Positions 46,326-55,816 of a DNA stretch of 60,380 nucleotides are shown in pieces. The notes beneath the pieces were generated by a model. The model saw nothing but the letters and a program-made list of their open reading frames with translations, searched no databases and was not told the origin of the DNA. The position numbers were made by a program, and so were the translations under genes. Source of the DNA: Myxococcales bacterium (GTDB lineage: Bacteria; Myxococcota_A; Polyangia; Haliangiales; Haliangiaceae); assembly GCA_947483555.1 (NCBI GenBank), contig CANKMW010000055.1, positions 1 through 60,380 of the forward strand, read 5' to 3'. How positions within the stretch are numbered: the first letter of the stretch is position 1; every line of letters starts with the position of its first letter.

Positions 46326-47264
46326 ATGTTCAAGTCCATCGCCCTTGCTGCGCTCGCTACCTTGCTCGTCGCCACCGCCGCTCCTGCGCACGCCGGTGAC
46401 GGCAAGGATCTGCTCAAGTTCGCGCCCGAGGCCAGCCAGATGGTGCTGGTCTTCGACTTCGCGGACGCCCGCGACTCGGCGCTGCTGCAGAAGGGGTTCC
46501 AGACGCTGCTCGACACCAGCGCCGACGCCAAGGCCAAGCTCGCCGAGCTCGGCCTCGATCCGATGAAGGACATCGACACCGTCATGTTCGCCGGCGGCGG
46601 GGCCAGCGAGCTCGACATGGACAAGGTCAAGAACGTCCTGATCGTCATCGAGGGCCGCCTGCCCAAGGACAAGCTGGCGACGATCCCGGACGTCAAGAAG
46701 TCGACCTACAGCGGCGTGACGATCTACGCCCACGACGACACCGAGGCGGCGTTCATCGGCGATCGCCTGTTCTTCGCCAAGAAGGGTGCGATGAAGTCGA
46801 CGATCGACATCGCGCTGAACAAGGGCAAGGGCAAGGGCAAGAACGTGGCGCTCTCGAAGAAGGCCAAGGCCCTGCGCGACGCGATCACCGCGACCGACAC
46901 CAGCGCCGACCTGTGGGCCACGGTGCTGGTCCCGGCCAAGAACCAGAAGGAGATGAAATCGCAAGGCATGGTCGCGAAGACGGTCTCGGCCGGCTTCAAC
47001 TTCAGCGCCGACCTCGCCATCGCGCTCAAGCTCGGCACCGACAGCGCCGACTCCGCCGCCAAGGCGGTGGCGATGATCCAGGGTCAGCTCCCGCAAGCGG
47101 TGGCCGGGCTGTCGCAGGTCGGCCTGTCGAAGGCGGCCAAGTCGCTGTCCGCGACCCAGAGCGGCGCGTTCGTGGACATCGCGGTCAAGATGACCGAAGC
47201 CGAGCTGATGTCGCTGGTCACGCTCGCGAAGAGCATGGGCGGGATGGGCGGCTCGAACCCGTAG
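46326..47264 (+). CDS. Secreted Lys-rich protein of unknown function
   Basis: A 312-aa protein with a Sec signal peptide (cleavage near AHA-G, residue 23) and no later membrane segment. The mature part is acidic and Lys-rich (LNKGKGKGKNVALSKKAK). A GGAGG precedes the ATG by 6 nt. It resembles secreted proteins of unknown function common in Myxococcota that carry a DUF-type fold with paired VFDFADARDSALLQ and FFAKKGAMKSTIDIALNK segments. It lies divergent from the porin, 127 bp away. Confidence 0.78.
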   Translation: MFKSIALAALATLLVATAAPAHAGDGKDLLKFAPEASQMVLVFDFADARDSALLQKGFQTLLDTSADAKAKLAELGLDPMKDIDTVMFAGGGASELDMDKVKNVLIVIEGRLPKDKLATIPDVKKSTYSGVTIYAHDDTEAAFIGDRLFFAKKGAMKSTIDIALNKGKGKGKNVALSKKAKALRDAITATDTSADLWATVLVPAKNQKEMKSQGMVAKTVSAGFNFSADLAIALKLGTDSADSAAKAVAMIQGQLPQAVAGLSQVGLSKAAKSLSATQSGAFVDIAVKMTEAELMSLVTLAKSMGGMGGSNP

Positions 47265-47290
47265 CAGGCGCCCGCTTCCCGCGGCCTTGG

Positions 47291-48046
47291 TCAGCGCTTC
47301 GAGAACAAGCCCGCGGGGTGGCTGGCGGACGGCGCCAGCGCCCGGGGGTGGACGGCGTGGGTGTCGCGATCGTAGCTCCACAGGCCCCGCTCGAGCACGG
47401 CGACCCAGCGCTCGAGCGCCGCCGCGAAGCTGACGTCGATCACGACGAAGTCGGCCTTGTTGACCATCGTGAGGAGCTGGCCGCCGACGCCAGCCCGGCC
47501 GGGATCGAGATCGAGCAAGGTGCGCCCGCTGTCCCAGCGCGGCGACCCGGCGATCGGGATCCGACCGCTGCGGTGCAGGCCGACCTTCAGCTTGCCGATG
47601 CCGTCGAGGGGATCCGGCCGCGGCGGCTTCTTGCCGGCGAGGTCCTGTTCCTCTTGCCACCGCTCCACGATCCGCGCCAGCGGCGCCAGCGGCGGACAGC
47701 CGGGCATCCACGGGAAGCTGCGCTGGTCGGCGCTGGCGCTGGTCGCCTGGCCATCGTGCTGGAGCAACGAGGCGCGGAAGTCCGGCGGAAAGGCGAGCTT
47801 CATCGTCTTCTCGGCGGCCGCGATCGACTTCTCCGCGGCGCCGGAGTTGAGCGCCAGCGGCGGCCCACCGAACGCGGCGACCCACACCTCGAGGCGGCGC
47901 CACGACTCGGCGACCCGCGCCGCGTGATCGACCACCGGCACGACCGCGACCGGCGAGACCGCAACCGCGGGCTTCGCCACCGCCACGTCCGCAGCCGGCT
48001 TCTTGGCGGCCTTCTTCGTCGGCCTCGCAGGCTTCTTCGCGGCCAT
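47291..48046 (-). CDS. SMI1/KNR4 (SUKH) family protein
   Basis: A 251-aa protein with a Lys/Ala-rich, histone H1-like start (KKPARPTKKAAKKPA) and a SUKH domain from about residue 75 (LAFPPDFRASLLQHDGQ, then LLDLDPGRAGVGGQLL). SUKH proteins are often immunity proteins of contact-dependent toxin systems, but no toxin gene lies nearby. The basic tail suggests nucleic-acid or nucleoid binding. Confidence 0.8.
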   Translation of the reverse strand: MAAKKPARPTKKAAKKPAADVAVAKPAVAVSPVAVVPVVDHAARVAESWRRLEVWVAAFGGPPLALNSGAAEKSIAAAEKTMKLAFPPDFRASLLQHDGQATSASADQRSFPWMPGCPPLAPLARIVERWQEEQDLAGKKPPRPDPLDGIGKLKVGLHRSGRIPIAGSPRWDSGRTLLDLDPGRAGVGGQLLTMVNKADFVVIDVSFAAALERWVAVLERGLWSYDRDTHAVHPRALAPSASHPAGLFSKR

Positions 48047-48065
48047 GTCAGCCTCCCGGCTGCGG

Positions 48066-49385
48066 CTACGGTACCAGAGCGCCGGCCTCCGGGCCGCCCG
48101 GGGCCGGGCGAGTTGGTGTCGGTGTCGCCGCCGGCCACCCGGCGTGACTGCGATACTCACCGACGAGGGCGCCACGGCAGACCGTCAACGCCGCCATCGC
48201 GAACGAGGTCGCCACCACCGGATCGTCCTCGCGCATCTCGGTGTAGGCGTTCTTCCAGCTGCCGTCGTCGCGCTGGCGGCCAACCAGCTCGGCGGCGAGC
48301 GCGCCCGCCCATCGAACCGGTCCCTGCGTGGTCATCAGCTCGGGTTTGCTGGCGGCGCGCAGCGCATGCGCCGCCGTCCAGGCCCAGTAGAAGTACGCCG
48401 ACTCGCGCCGGACCTCGGCGCCGGGCGCGAACTGCCCCGGGTTGCGGGCGGCGTCGAAGTTGCGCTCGAGCCAGGCGGCGGCCTCGACCACGCGCCGGTC
48501 GTCGGGCGCGACGCCCAGCCGCAACAGCGCCCGCAACCCGTCGGCGGTCATGGAGCCGTAGGAGTGGTAGCGCTCGGCGCCGCCCCAGCGCAGGCTGCCG
48601 GCCTTGTTGGCGTCGGCGACCGCCGGTGAGAAGAAGAACCCACCGTCGGCGGGACAGGGTTCGGCCGCGCATGGCGCGACGCGGTTCTGGCACCGCTCGA
48701 CGAAGCCGCGGGCCAGCACCAGCGCCGGATCGTCGACCGCCACGCCGCCGAGCGTCAGCGCGCCCACCGCGAGCAGGGTCGCCGACAGGTTGCTCGACAG
48801 CAGATCGTCGCTGATCGACCCCGCCGGCCGCCGCGGCTCGCGCGGGTAGTACCCCCAGCCCCCGTACGCGGCGTCGTCGGGTCGCCAGCCGAGCGCCGGC
48901 CCGAGCTGACGTCGACGCAGCACCTCGCGCAGCGCGTCGCGGGTCGCACCGTGTCGCTGGTTGCCGGGCGCGTTGAGCACCAGCACGCCCAGCGCGGCGG
49001 CGTAGGTCGGGTAGGCCGGCTCGGGCGCCCGCATCCCGCCCTGCTCGTCGACCAGCGTGGCCAGGAAGTCGACGGCGCGCGGATAGGCCTGCCGCGCTGG
49101 GTCGCCGGGCGCCAGCCCGAGCGCCATCGCGGCCAGCCCGGTCAGCGCGTAGCCGTCACGGAAGGCGGCGTAGGTCGGCGACCGGATCGCGCCGTCGGCC
49201 TCCTGGCGGGTGGCCAGAAACGCCGCGCCGCGAGCGAGCGCACGGTCGACGACCGCGAGCTGGTCGCCGGCCTCGATCGCCGCGTCGCGGCCGCCGGCCG
49301 CATCGCGATCCCCGCCGACCGCCGACCGCCGCCCGCGGCCGCACCCCACCGCCACCGCAGCCGCGATCGACGCGGCCACGACCAC
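48066..49385 (-). CDS. Prenyltransferase/squalene-oxidase repeat lipoprotein
   Basis: A 439-aa protein whose start gives a short hydrophobic run ending in a lipobox-like AVGC. The body contains repeats of the alpha/alpha-barrel squalene-cyclase/prenyltransferase type (TRQEADGAIRSPTYAAFRDG, YGGWGYYP, RQRDDGSWKNAY, ATSFAMAALTVC). The catalytic DxDD motif of cyclases is not seen, so it is probably a binding or scaffold protein. GTG 49385 is the first start placing the hydrophobic run at the N terminus; the frame is open to 49520. It follows a gene of the same fold by 19 bp. Confidence 0.78.
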   Translation of the reverse strand: MVVAASIAAAVAVGCGRGRRSAVGGDRDAAGGRDAAIEAGDQLAVVDRALARGAAFLATRQEADGAIRSPTYAAFRDGYALTGLAAMALGLAPGDPARQAYPRAVDFLATLVDEQGGMRAPEPAYPTYAAALGVLVLNAPGNQRHGATRDALREVLRRRQLGPALGWRPDDAAYGGWGYYPREPRRPAGSISDDLLSSNLSATLLAVGALTLGGVAVDDPALVLARGFVERCQNRVAPCAAEPCPADGGFFFSPAVADANKAGSLRWGGAERYHSYGSMTADGLRALLRLGVAPDDRRVVEAAAWLERNFDAARNPGQFAPGAEVRRESAYFYWAWTAAHALRAASKPELMTTQGPVRWAGALAAELVGRQRDDGSWKNAYTEMREDDPVVATSFAMAALTVCRGALVGEYRSHAGWPAATPTPTRPAPGGPEAGALVP

Positions 49386-49404
49386 GACCCCGATCAGCGT
49401 CCGC

Positions 49405-50745
49405 TCACCCGGCGATCGCGAGCTCCGGGGCCGGCGTCCGATCGCCCATGAGCACCAGCAAGGCCGCCGCGGTGCAGAAGGTGCGTCCGGTGATGCAATG
49501 GTGGCCGGTCCAGCTTCCATCCTCGTTCTGTACCTTGTTGACGAGCGTCGTGATCTGCGCGTCCCACCTGGCCCACTCGTCGCCGCCCTTCGCGACCAGG
49601 CTCTCGCTGATCATCATGTACGACAAGAACTCCTCGCCGCCATTGTTGCCGAAGCCGGAGATGAACGAGTCGTTGGAGAGGTTGGCGATCAGCGCGCCCT
49701 CGACCCGGGCCGCCGCCTTGCCCGAGACATCGGCGCGCGCCTCGGCGGCGGCGACCTCGGCCTTGGTCGGCGCGTCGGGAGACTTGTGCTCGTTGCCGCC
49801 ACCGCCCTTGGCCGCCTTCGCCTTCATGGTCTCGGCCTTGGCCTTGCGGGTGGTCGCGGTGTCACGCGATGCCGCGGTGGCGGCGGCACCACCGTACAGC
49901 CCGACCCCGGCCGCGCTGTCGGCGGCGAACGTGTTGGTCTGCAGATTGACCTGGCTGTGGGCCTGATCTTCGAGGCGATCGAGGACCACCTCGGAGACCT
50001 CGATGCCGTTCTGCGCCGCGCGGTTCATGCCCTTGGCGGCCAGCGCCTGCGACAGCACCGGCGCCCAGCCGGCGCCGTCCCAGGTCCCGTCCTGGCGCTG
50101 ATTCTTCTCGATCTTCTTCACGACCTTGTTGAGCAACTTGTCGAGGCGCGCGTTGGCCGGCCCGTCGCGCATCGCGCCACGGGCCTCGGAGAGCGCCATC
50201 AGCGCCGCGAAGGTGTCGGCGTACGGCCCGATCTTGCCCTGCACGCGGGTCCCGCGCACCGAGCTGACGAACAGCGAGTCCTGGTCGGCGTTCTCGACCT
50301 CCGACAGCACGTACTCGAGGCCCTTCTGCACCACGTCACGGTGAGCCCCCTTGTTGGGCTTGTGGCCGGCGCGCATGAACGCGAGCAGCGCCATCGACGT
50401 GTCAGCGACGTTGGCCGCGTCGCGCATACCGGCCATGCCGTCGCCCATGCCGGCTGACTCGTCGCCCTGGCCCCAGCCACCACCACCCAGCTGGTGCTTG
50501 GCCAGCCAGGTCAGGCCCTTGTCGACCGTCGTGCTGATCGCCTTGGCCGACCGCTGCGTGTGCTTGATCTCGATCTCGATCGCGCTGCCGCTGCCACCGC
50601 CCGGATCCCCGCCCCCGCCTGGATCCACGATCGCGATCGGATCGGTGCGCCCATGATCTCGATTCTTGGGCGCGCCGCACCCGAGCGGGCCGGCGGTGAA
50701 GGCAACGAGGGTGAGAGCGGCGGCGAACGTGCGGGACCGGGCCAT
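49405..50745 (-). CDS. Prenyltransferase/squalene-oxidase repeat lipoprotein
   Basis: A 446-aa lipoprotein (lipobox LGC near residue 23, then a Gly/Pro-rich linker) with alpha/alpha-repeat motifs: GLTWLAKHQLGGGGWGQGDE, KNQRQDGTWDGAGW, QNEDGSWTGHHC and FCTAAALLVLMG. It contains an Ala/Lys-rich insert (about residues 275-330). No cyclase active-site motif is visible. ATG 50745 is chosen over 50757 because GGAGG sits 6 nt before it. It forms a pair with the gene at 48066. Confidence 0.8.
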   Translation of the reverse strand: MARSRTFAAALTLVAFTAGPLGCGAPKNRDHGRTDPIAIVDPGGGGDPGGGSGSAIEIEIKHTQRSAKAISTTVDKGLTWLAKHQLGGGGWGQGDESAGMGDGMAGMRDAANVADTSMALLAFMRAGHKPNKGAHRDVVQKGLEYVLSEVENADQDSLFVSSVRGTRVQGKIGPYADTFAALMALSEARGAMRDGPANARLDKLLNKVVKKIEKNQRQDGTWDGAGWAPVLSQALAAKGMNRAAQNGIEVSEVVLDRLEDQAHSQVNLQTNTFAADSAAGVGLYGGAAATAASRDTATTRKAKAETMKAKAAKGGGGNEHKSPDAPTKAEVAAAEARADVSGKAAARVEGALIANLSNDSFISGFGNNGGEEFLSYMMISESLVAKGGDEWARWDAQITTLVNKVQNEDGSWTGHHCITGRTFCTAAALLVLMGDRTPAPELAIAG

Positions 50746-50988
50746 GGAAACCTCCATGGCCTACCAACGCCCACGCCCGGCCGGCGGATCTAACCTGCTG
50801 CGTCTTGGCTGGGTCACGAACGCGGAGCCGGGGTCGCGAAGCCATCGCTGGGCCGCGTCAGCGATGCCGGACCCTGCCGATGCCCGCGCCTCGCAACCGG
50901 CGGGCGGTTGTGAGCACCGGTTGGAAAGTCGTCGCGGTCCCGGGCAGTTGGGCGTCGCAGAGTGGATGATGTAGGACAGCTCGGTGCC

Positions 50989-52359
50989 ATGAGAACCCTC
51001 TCGCTCCTCCTCGCCCTGGCTGCCACCGGCTGCGCCGGCGGTGCCCCGCCCGGCTTCTCGAGCGGCGACGCGTGGGTGTTCCCGCTGGTCGGCCCGCTCG
51101 AGCACGGGGTGCTGATCACGCCGGTCACGATCGGAGGCAACGGACCGTACCTGTTCGTCCTCGACCCCGACGCGTCGGCCTCGTCGCTGGACGACAGCCT
51201 GGCCGTCGAGCTCGACCTCGTGACCGGGCTCGGTCCCCGGCTCATCGACGAGACCGACACCTCGCGGCAGATCAAGATCGCCGAGGTCCCCGCGTTGACG
51301 ATCGGCACGCTCACCGTCAAGGGCCGCGTGGTCTCCCTGCACCCGAGCGGCGCCTACGCCACCGACGGGCGCGACGTGCGCGGTGTGCTCGGCCGCGACG
51401 TGATCGCCGACTCGCTGGTGTTCGGCTTCGATCGCGACGCCGGCGTGGCGTTCCTCGCCACCCGCGAGGCGTTCACGCCACCAGCGCAGGCGCTGCGCAT
51501 CTCGTACCGCCACCAGACGATGCGGCGCGGCGACGTCGGGACGTCGGCGCGCGGCGGCCCGACCGGCGCCGTGCCGCGCCGCGTGGCGAAGGCGCAGGTG
51601 AACGGCGCCGCCGCCGAGCTGCACCTCGATCTAGGTGCGGTCCCGAGCCAGCTCAACAGCAGCAAGTGGAAGTCGATGCGCCTGGTGCCGGTGCCGTACC
51701 GCGCGGCCGCGATCGACGAGCTGGCCACCACGCGCCTCGTCGACAAGGCCGGCATCGCCAACCACGTCGAGGCCGGCGGCGCCAGCGCGATGGGCCTGGT
51801 GATGATCCCGTACGTGGATCGCCGCTGGGACGACGAGGACGTCGACGGTGCGCTCGGCCTCAACTTCTTCGCACCCTACAAGGTGTGGGCCGACTGGCAC
51901 GATCAGGCGATCTACCTGCTGCCTCGCGATGGCGAGGTCGACGGCGTCGCCGAGCGAATCGCGCGCTGGAACGCGCCGGTGTTGACCGACTGCAAGAAAC
52001 CAGCGTGTGCGTCGGCCCGCCTGATCAGCCCATCACCGTCGGCGCCCGCGCCCACGCCCCCGCTTCCGCCGCCGGTCGAGCTGGCGGTGGCCGCGCCGCC
52101 CAACTTGCTCGTCGAGCGAGACGCTGCGGTCGCCGACCTCGCCTACGAGCTGTTGCTGGAGGCGGTCGGCGCCGACGGCCGCTCGCTCGGTCTGCCGCGC
52201 CTGGTCGCGACCTTCGGGCCCGGCACGCGCGAGATCCGCCAGAAGCTGTCACCGGCGTTTGCCGGCGCGCGCTTCCTCGTGCTCGACGTCAGTCCGTACC
52301 TGCGCGTGTGCCCCAAGGCCGACGCCGGCTGCGTGTTCGAGCTGACGCCGGCGCGCTGA
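50989..52359 (+). CDS. Retropepsin-like lipoprotein
   Basis: A 456-aa protein with a lipobox-like ATGC near residue 15. The body is beta-rich and resembles pepsin/retropepsin folds: LFVLDPDASASSLDDS near residue 53 and LHLDLGAVPSQLNSS near residue 211 occupy the places of the two aspartic-protease DTG motifs. Both deviate from D-T/S-G, so protease activity is uncertain. A Pro-rich hinge (about 355-375) leads to a C-terminal domain. It is divergent from the squalene-repeat gene. Confidence 0.65.
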   Translation: MRTLSLLLALAATGCAGGAPPGFSSGDAWVFPLVGPLEHGVLITPVTIGGNGPYLFVLDPDASASSLDDSLAVELDLVTGLGPRLIDETDTSRQIKIAEVPALTIGTLTVKGRVVSLHPSGAYATDGRDVRGVLGRDVIADSLVFGFDRDAGVAFLATREAFTPPAQALRISYRHQTMRRGDVGTSARGGPTGAVPRRVAKAQVNGAAAELHLDLGAVPSQLNSSKWKSMRLVPVPYRAAAIDELATTRLVDKAGIANHVEAGGASAMGLVMIPYVDRRWDDEDVDGALGLNFFAPYKVWADWHDQAIYLLPRDGEVDGVAERIARWNAPVLTDCKKPACASARLISPSPSAPAPTPPLPPPVELAVAAPPNLLVERDAAVADLAYELLLEAVGADGRSLGLPRLVATFGPGTREIRQKLSPAFAGARFLVLDVSPYLRVCPKADAGCVFELTPAR

Positions 52360-52376
52360 TCAGCGGCGTGGCCGGT

Positions 52377-52607
52377 TCAGTCGACGTCGACCAGATCGTC
52401 GTAATAGTCGTAGATCGGGACCCGCAGGCGCCCGCGCCAGCTGTCGAACCAGGCCGCATGGTCGGCCGCGTCCGAGCGGCGCTCGTCCTCGTGGCGACAG
52501 CTCTCGCAACGTAACGCGAGCAGGGTCACCGCAGCGAAGGCGGTCTCGATCTTGCGCACCGCATAGCTGCCGCAGCGAGGGCAGCGATGCTCGTCGGTCA
52601 CGGTCAC
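52377..52607 (-). CDS. Small zinc-ribbon protein
   Basis: A 76-aa protein with one zinc ribbon, CPRCGSYAVRKIET and then CESC, about 22 residues between the two pairs, and an acidic C terminus (YDYYDDLVDVD). It is a likely nucleic-acid or protein-binding finger. GTG 52607 is preferred; a GTG at 52622 is also in frame. A TATATAT sequence 6 nt upstream of the preferred start could be a -10 box, in which case the message would lack a leader. Confidence 0.65.
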   Translation of the reverse strand: MTVTDEHRCPRCGSYAVRKIETAFAAVTLLALRCESCRHEDERRSDAADHAAWFDSWRGRLRVPIYDYYDDLVDVD

Positions 52608-52667
52608 CGCCCATATATACACGCCTCGGGCATGGCCGGGGCGGCGACTCGGTTATCGTACCTGCCG

Positions 52668-54899
52668 ATGCGTCACTCGGGGAAGCGGCTGGGTTCGGCC
52701 GGCGCGCTCGGCGCGCTCGGCGCCCTCGGTTTGCTCGCCGCATGCGGCCTGCCCGACGGCGAGTACTTCGGCCCGGTGCCCGAGGTCCGCGATCCCCGGC
52801 ACCTCCACTTCTGCAACAGCGGGCAACCCGAGAGCCTCGACCCGGCGCAGGCGTCGAGCACCACCGCGATGCCGCTGGTGCACGCCCTGTTCGACGGCCT
52901 GACCATCTACGGCAACGACGGCCATCCCGAGCCCAGCCTGGCCACGTCGTGGGACATCGCGCCCGATCAGCGACGGGTGACGTTCCACATGCACGACCAG
53001 GGGCGGTGGTCGAATGGCCGCCCGGTCACCGCCTACGACGTCGCCTACCAGGTCGTCCGCATGCTCCACCCGCTGACCGCGTCACCGTCGGCGGACGGCC
53101 TCGACTTCGTCAAGAACTACGAGCTGTTCATCGAGGGCCGCGCCCGGGTGCTGATCACCGACGCCGGCGGGCTGAGCGCCGGGACCATCGTCGAGGTCAC
53201 CGGCTGGGCGGGCCAGACGGTCGCCGAGCAGACCGCCGCCAAGCACAAGCTGCCCGACTCGAACCTGCGCACCGCGGGCGTCGCGCTGGCCGTGCGCGAT
53301 CTGGGCGCGGCGGCCACCGCGGCGTACGCCACCGTGCCGGCCGGCACCCCGGTCACGCTCATCGAGCTCTCGGGCCGCCCGGCGACGCTGCCGTCACCGG
53401 GCGCCGAGCCGTGGGCGTACGTGCACTGGAACCGCGGCGACGGCGTGTTCGGCTGGGTGCCAGCCGCGGAGCTCGATGGCCAGCCGTCGGCCGAGGTCGT
53501 CTACCGCGTCCGCCCGGTCGCCAAGAAACACGTTCCCGGCCTCGACCTGCCGCTGGCCGAGCTGGCCGACGACGCCCGGGCGACGCGCGCCGAGGTCGAC
53601 GTCCACGGCCGCGACCTGCTCGCCTTGCCCGAGGTGCTGGGGGTCCGGGTTCCGGACCCGCACACCTTCGTGATCGAGGCCGCCGCTCCGACGCCGCACA
53701 TCATCACCGCCTCGCCGAAGCGGGTGCTGCGTCCGACGCCGCGCGAGGCGGTGTCGCGCCGGCCGCGGCGCTGGGCGCAGCCCGGGACCATCGTGACCTC
53801 GGGGCCGCTGCACCTGGTCGCCGCCGAGGAGCGCGACTACCTCGAGATGGTGCGCTCGCCGACCTACTGGGAGCAGGCCGACGTCAAGCTCGATCGGCTC
53901 ACGGTGTACTCGATGGACGATCAGGCGGCGAGCGCCAACACCTACTTCACCGGCGGTTGCGATGCCAACCGCGGCAACAACGTTCCGACCTCGTACCTGC
54001 CGGTGCTGTCGGGTGGCAAGCGCGGCGGCAAGCCGTACGCCGATTACCAGGTCCGTCCGTACCTGGGCGTCTACTTCATCATGGTCAACACCCTGCAGTT
54101 CGACAACGTCCACCTGCGACGGGCGCTGGCGTTCGCGCTCGATCGCACGCTGATCCCGCGCGTCCTCCACGGCGGGCAGTTCGGCGTCGCCTCCTACACC
54201 CCGGGCACGCCGATCGCCCGGCTCTCCGACGCTGACCTGGCGACCTGCGGTGTCGGCCGTGACACGCCCGGTGTGGCGATGATCATCGAGCCCGGGGTGC
54301 TGTGCTACGTGCCGCCGCCGGGGCTCGAGTTCGATCCCGTGCGCGCGAAGCAGGAGCTGGCGCTGGCGCGCCAGGAGATGGGGGCCGGCTTCCCGACCAC
54401 GGTGGTCTACAAGTTCAACACCGGCGTCGAGGATCACAAGCTGATCGCCGAGTACGTGCAGGCGCAGTGGAAGGGCGTGCTCGGCATCGACGTCAGCCTC
54501 GAGTCGCAGGAGTGGCAGGTGTTCCTCGCCGACACCCGCAAGCAGCAGTTCCAGACCGCGCGCCTGGGCTGGATCGCCAGCGCCGCCGATCCGGAGAGCG
54601 AGTTCGCGCGGCTGTGGCGGTGCTCGAGCCCCAACAACCGCCCCAGGTGGTGCAACCCACGCTACGAGGCGCTGCTCGACGAGGCCGCGACCATGACCGA
54701 CCGCAAGGCGCGGCTGGCCAAGGTGCGGGAGGCGGAGGCGGTGATGATCGAGGAGGCGCCGATCATCCCGCTCTACAACTACACCCAGCGCCACCTGCAG
54801 AAGCCATACGTGCGTGACCTCCACATCAACTTCATCGACGAGCCGCCGCTGTGGCGGGCGTGGCTCGATCCCGACTGGAAGGCGCACCGGGGTCGCTGA
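52668..54899 (+). CDS. Peptide/solute-binding lipoprotein (SBP family 5) with SH3-like insert
   Basis: A 743-aa lipoprotein (lipobox LAAC near residue 27) of the OppA/DppA family. It has the family opening HFCNSGQPESLDPAQAS, WDIAPDQRRVTFHMHDQGRW, YWEQADVKLDRLTVYSMDD, and the late GWIASAADPESEFARLWRC and YNYTQRHLQKPYV. Between about 155 and 275 there is an extra segment with a bacterial SH3-like end (PWAYVHWNRGDGVFGWVP). It captures peptides or other solutes for the two permeases that follow. The next gene starts at the stop (TGATG). Confidence 0.88.
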   Translation: MRHSGKRLGSAGALGALGALGLLAACGLPDGEYFGPVPEVRDPRHLHFCNSGQPESLDPAQASSTTAMPLVHALFDGLTIYGNDGHPEPSLATSWDIAPDQRRVTFHMHDQGRWSNGRPVTAYDVAYQVVRMLHPLTASPSADGLDFVKNYELFIEGRARVLITDAGGLSAGTIVEVTGWAGQTVAEQTAAKHKLPDSNLRTAGVALAVRDLGAAATAAYATVPAGTPVTLIELSGRPATLPSPGAEPWAYVHWNRGDGVFGWVPAAELDGQPSAEVVYRVRPVAKKHVPGLDLPLAELADDARATRAEVDVHGRDLLALPEVLGVRVPDPHTFVIEAAAPTPHIITASPKRVLRPTPREAVSRRPRRWAQPGTIVTSGPLHLVAAEERDYLEMVRSPTYWEQADVKLDRLTVYSMDDQAASANTYFTGGCDANRGNNVPTSYLPVLSGGKRGGKPYADYQVRPYLGVYFIMVNTLQFDNVHLRRALAFALDRTLIPRVLHGGQFGVASYTPGTPIARLSDADLATCGVGRDTPGVAMIIEPGVLCYVPPPGLEFDPVRAKQELALARQEMGAGFPTTVVYKFNTGVEDHKLIAEYVQAQWKGVLGIDVSLESQEWQVFLADTRKQQFQTARLGWIASAADPESEFARLWRCSSPNNRPRWCNPRYEALLDEAATMTDRKARLAKVREAEAVMIEEAPIIPLYNYTQRHLQKPYVRDLHINFIDEPPLWRAWLDPDWKAHRGR

Positions 54900-55816
54900 T
54901 GGTGCGCCTCATCGTCACCCGTCTGCTCGGCGGCGTCTTCGTCCTGTTCGTGGTGGCGACGGTGTCGTTCTTCCTGCTGCGCGCCGCGCCGGGCGGTCCG
55001 TTCGCCAGCGAGCGCGCGGTGCCCGACGCGGTCAGGCGCAACATCGAGGAGCGCTACCACCTCGACCAGCCGATGTGGCAGCAGTACGTCACCCACATGA
55101 GCCGGATGGCTCGGCTCGACTTCGGTCACTCGATGAAGCGGCAGCGCACGGTCAACGAGATGATCGCCGACCACTCGCCGCACAGCCTGCGGCTGGGGCT
55201 GATGGCGATCGTGTTCGCGACCCTGTTCGGCACCGCGCTGGGCGTGACGGCGGCGGCGCGGCGCAACACCTGGGTCGACCACGCGCTCATGGTGGTCGCG
55301 CTGCTCGGCATCTCGATCCCGGCGTTCGTGCTCGGCCCGATGTTCATCCGCTTCTTCTCGCTCGAGCTGGGCTGGTTCCCACCGGCGCGCGCCGAGGGCT
55401 TCACCAGCTACGTCATGCCGGCGGTGGTGCTGGGGATGATCTACGCCGGCACCGTGGCGCGCCTGGCCCGCGCCGGCGTGCTCGACACGCTCGGTCAAGA
55501 CTACGTGCGCACCGCGCGCGCCAAGGGCCTGTCGGAGCGGGTCGTGGTGTGGAAACACGCGCTGCGGCTGGGCGTGATCCCGGTCATCACCTACCTGGGA
55601 CCGGCGACCGCGGCCTTGATCTCGGGCTCGTTCGTGGTCGAGAAGATCTTCCAGATCCCCGGGCTCGGCTTCTACTTCGTCGACAGCGTCACCAGCCGCG
55701 ACTACCCGGTGCTGACCGGCCTGCTGGTCTTCTACGTCTCGTTCCTGGTCCTGCTCAACCTGGTGGTCGACATCCTGTACGGCGTGATCGATCCCCGGAC
55801 TCGAGGCGGCCGGTGA
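54899..55816 (+). CDS. Peptide ABC transporter permease (OppB-like)
   Basis: A 305-aa inner-membrane permease with about six helices. It has the BPD-transport inner-membrane motif EYVRTARAKGLSERVV-type (DYVRTARAKGLSERVVVWKH) that docks the ATPase, plus the OppB N terminus RLLGGVFVLFVVATVSFFLL. The ATG overlaps the SBP stop and the end overlaps OppC by 4 nt. Confidence 0.93.
   Translation: MVRLIVTRLLGGVFVLFVVATVSFFLLRAAPGGPFASERAVPDAVRRNIEERYHLDQPMWQQYVTHMSRMARLDFGHSMKRQRTVNEMIADHSPHSLRLGLMAIVFATLFGTALGVTAAARRNTWVDHALMVVALLGISIPAFVLGPMFIRFFSLELGWFPPARAEGFTSYVMPAVVLGMIYAGTVARLARAGVLDTLGQDYVRTARAKGLSERVVVWKHALRLGVIPVITYLGPATAALISGSFVVEKIFQIPGLGFYFVDSVTSRDYPVLTGLLVFYVSFLVLLNLVVDILYGVIDPRTRGGR

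Noticed and set aside
29649..47903. Long minus-strand frames at 29649-32303 and 45114-47903
   Set aside because: They run through several real genes of both strands and have no recognisable domain.
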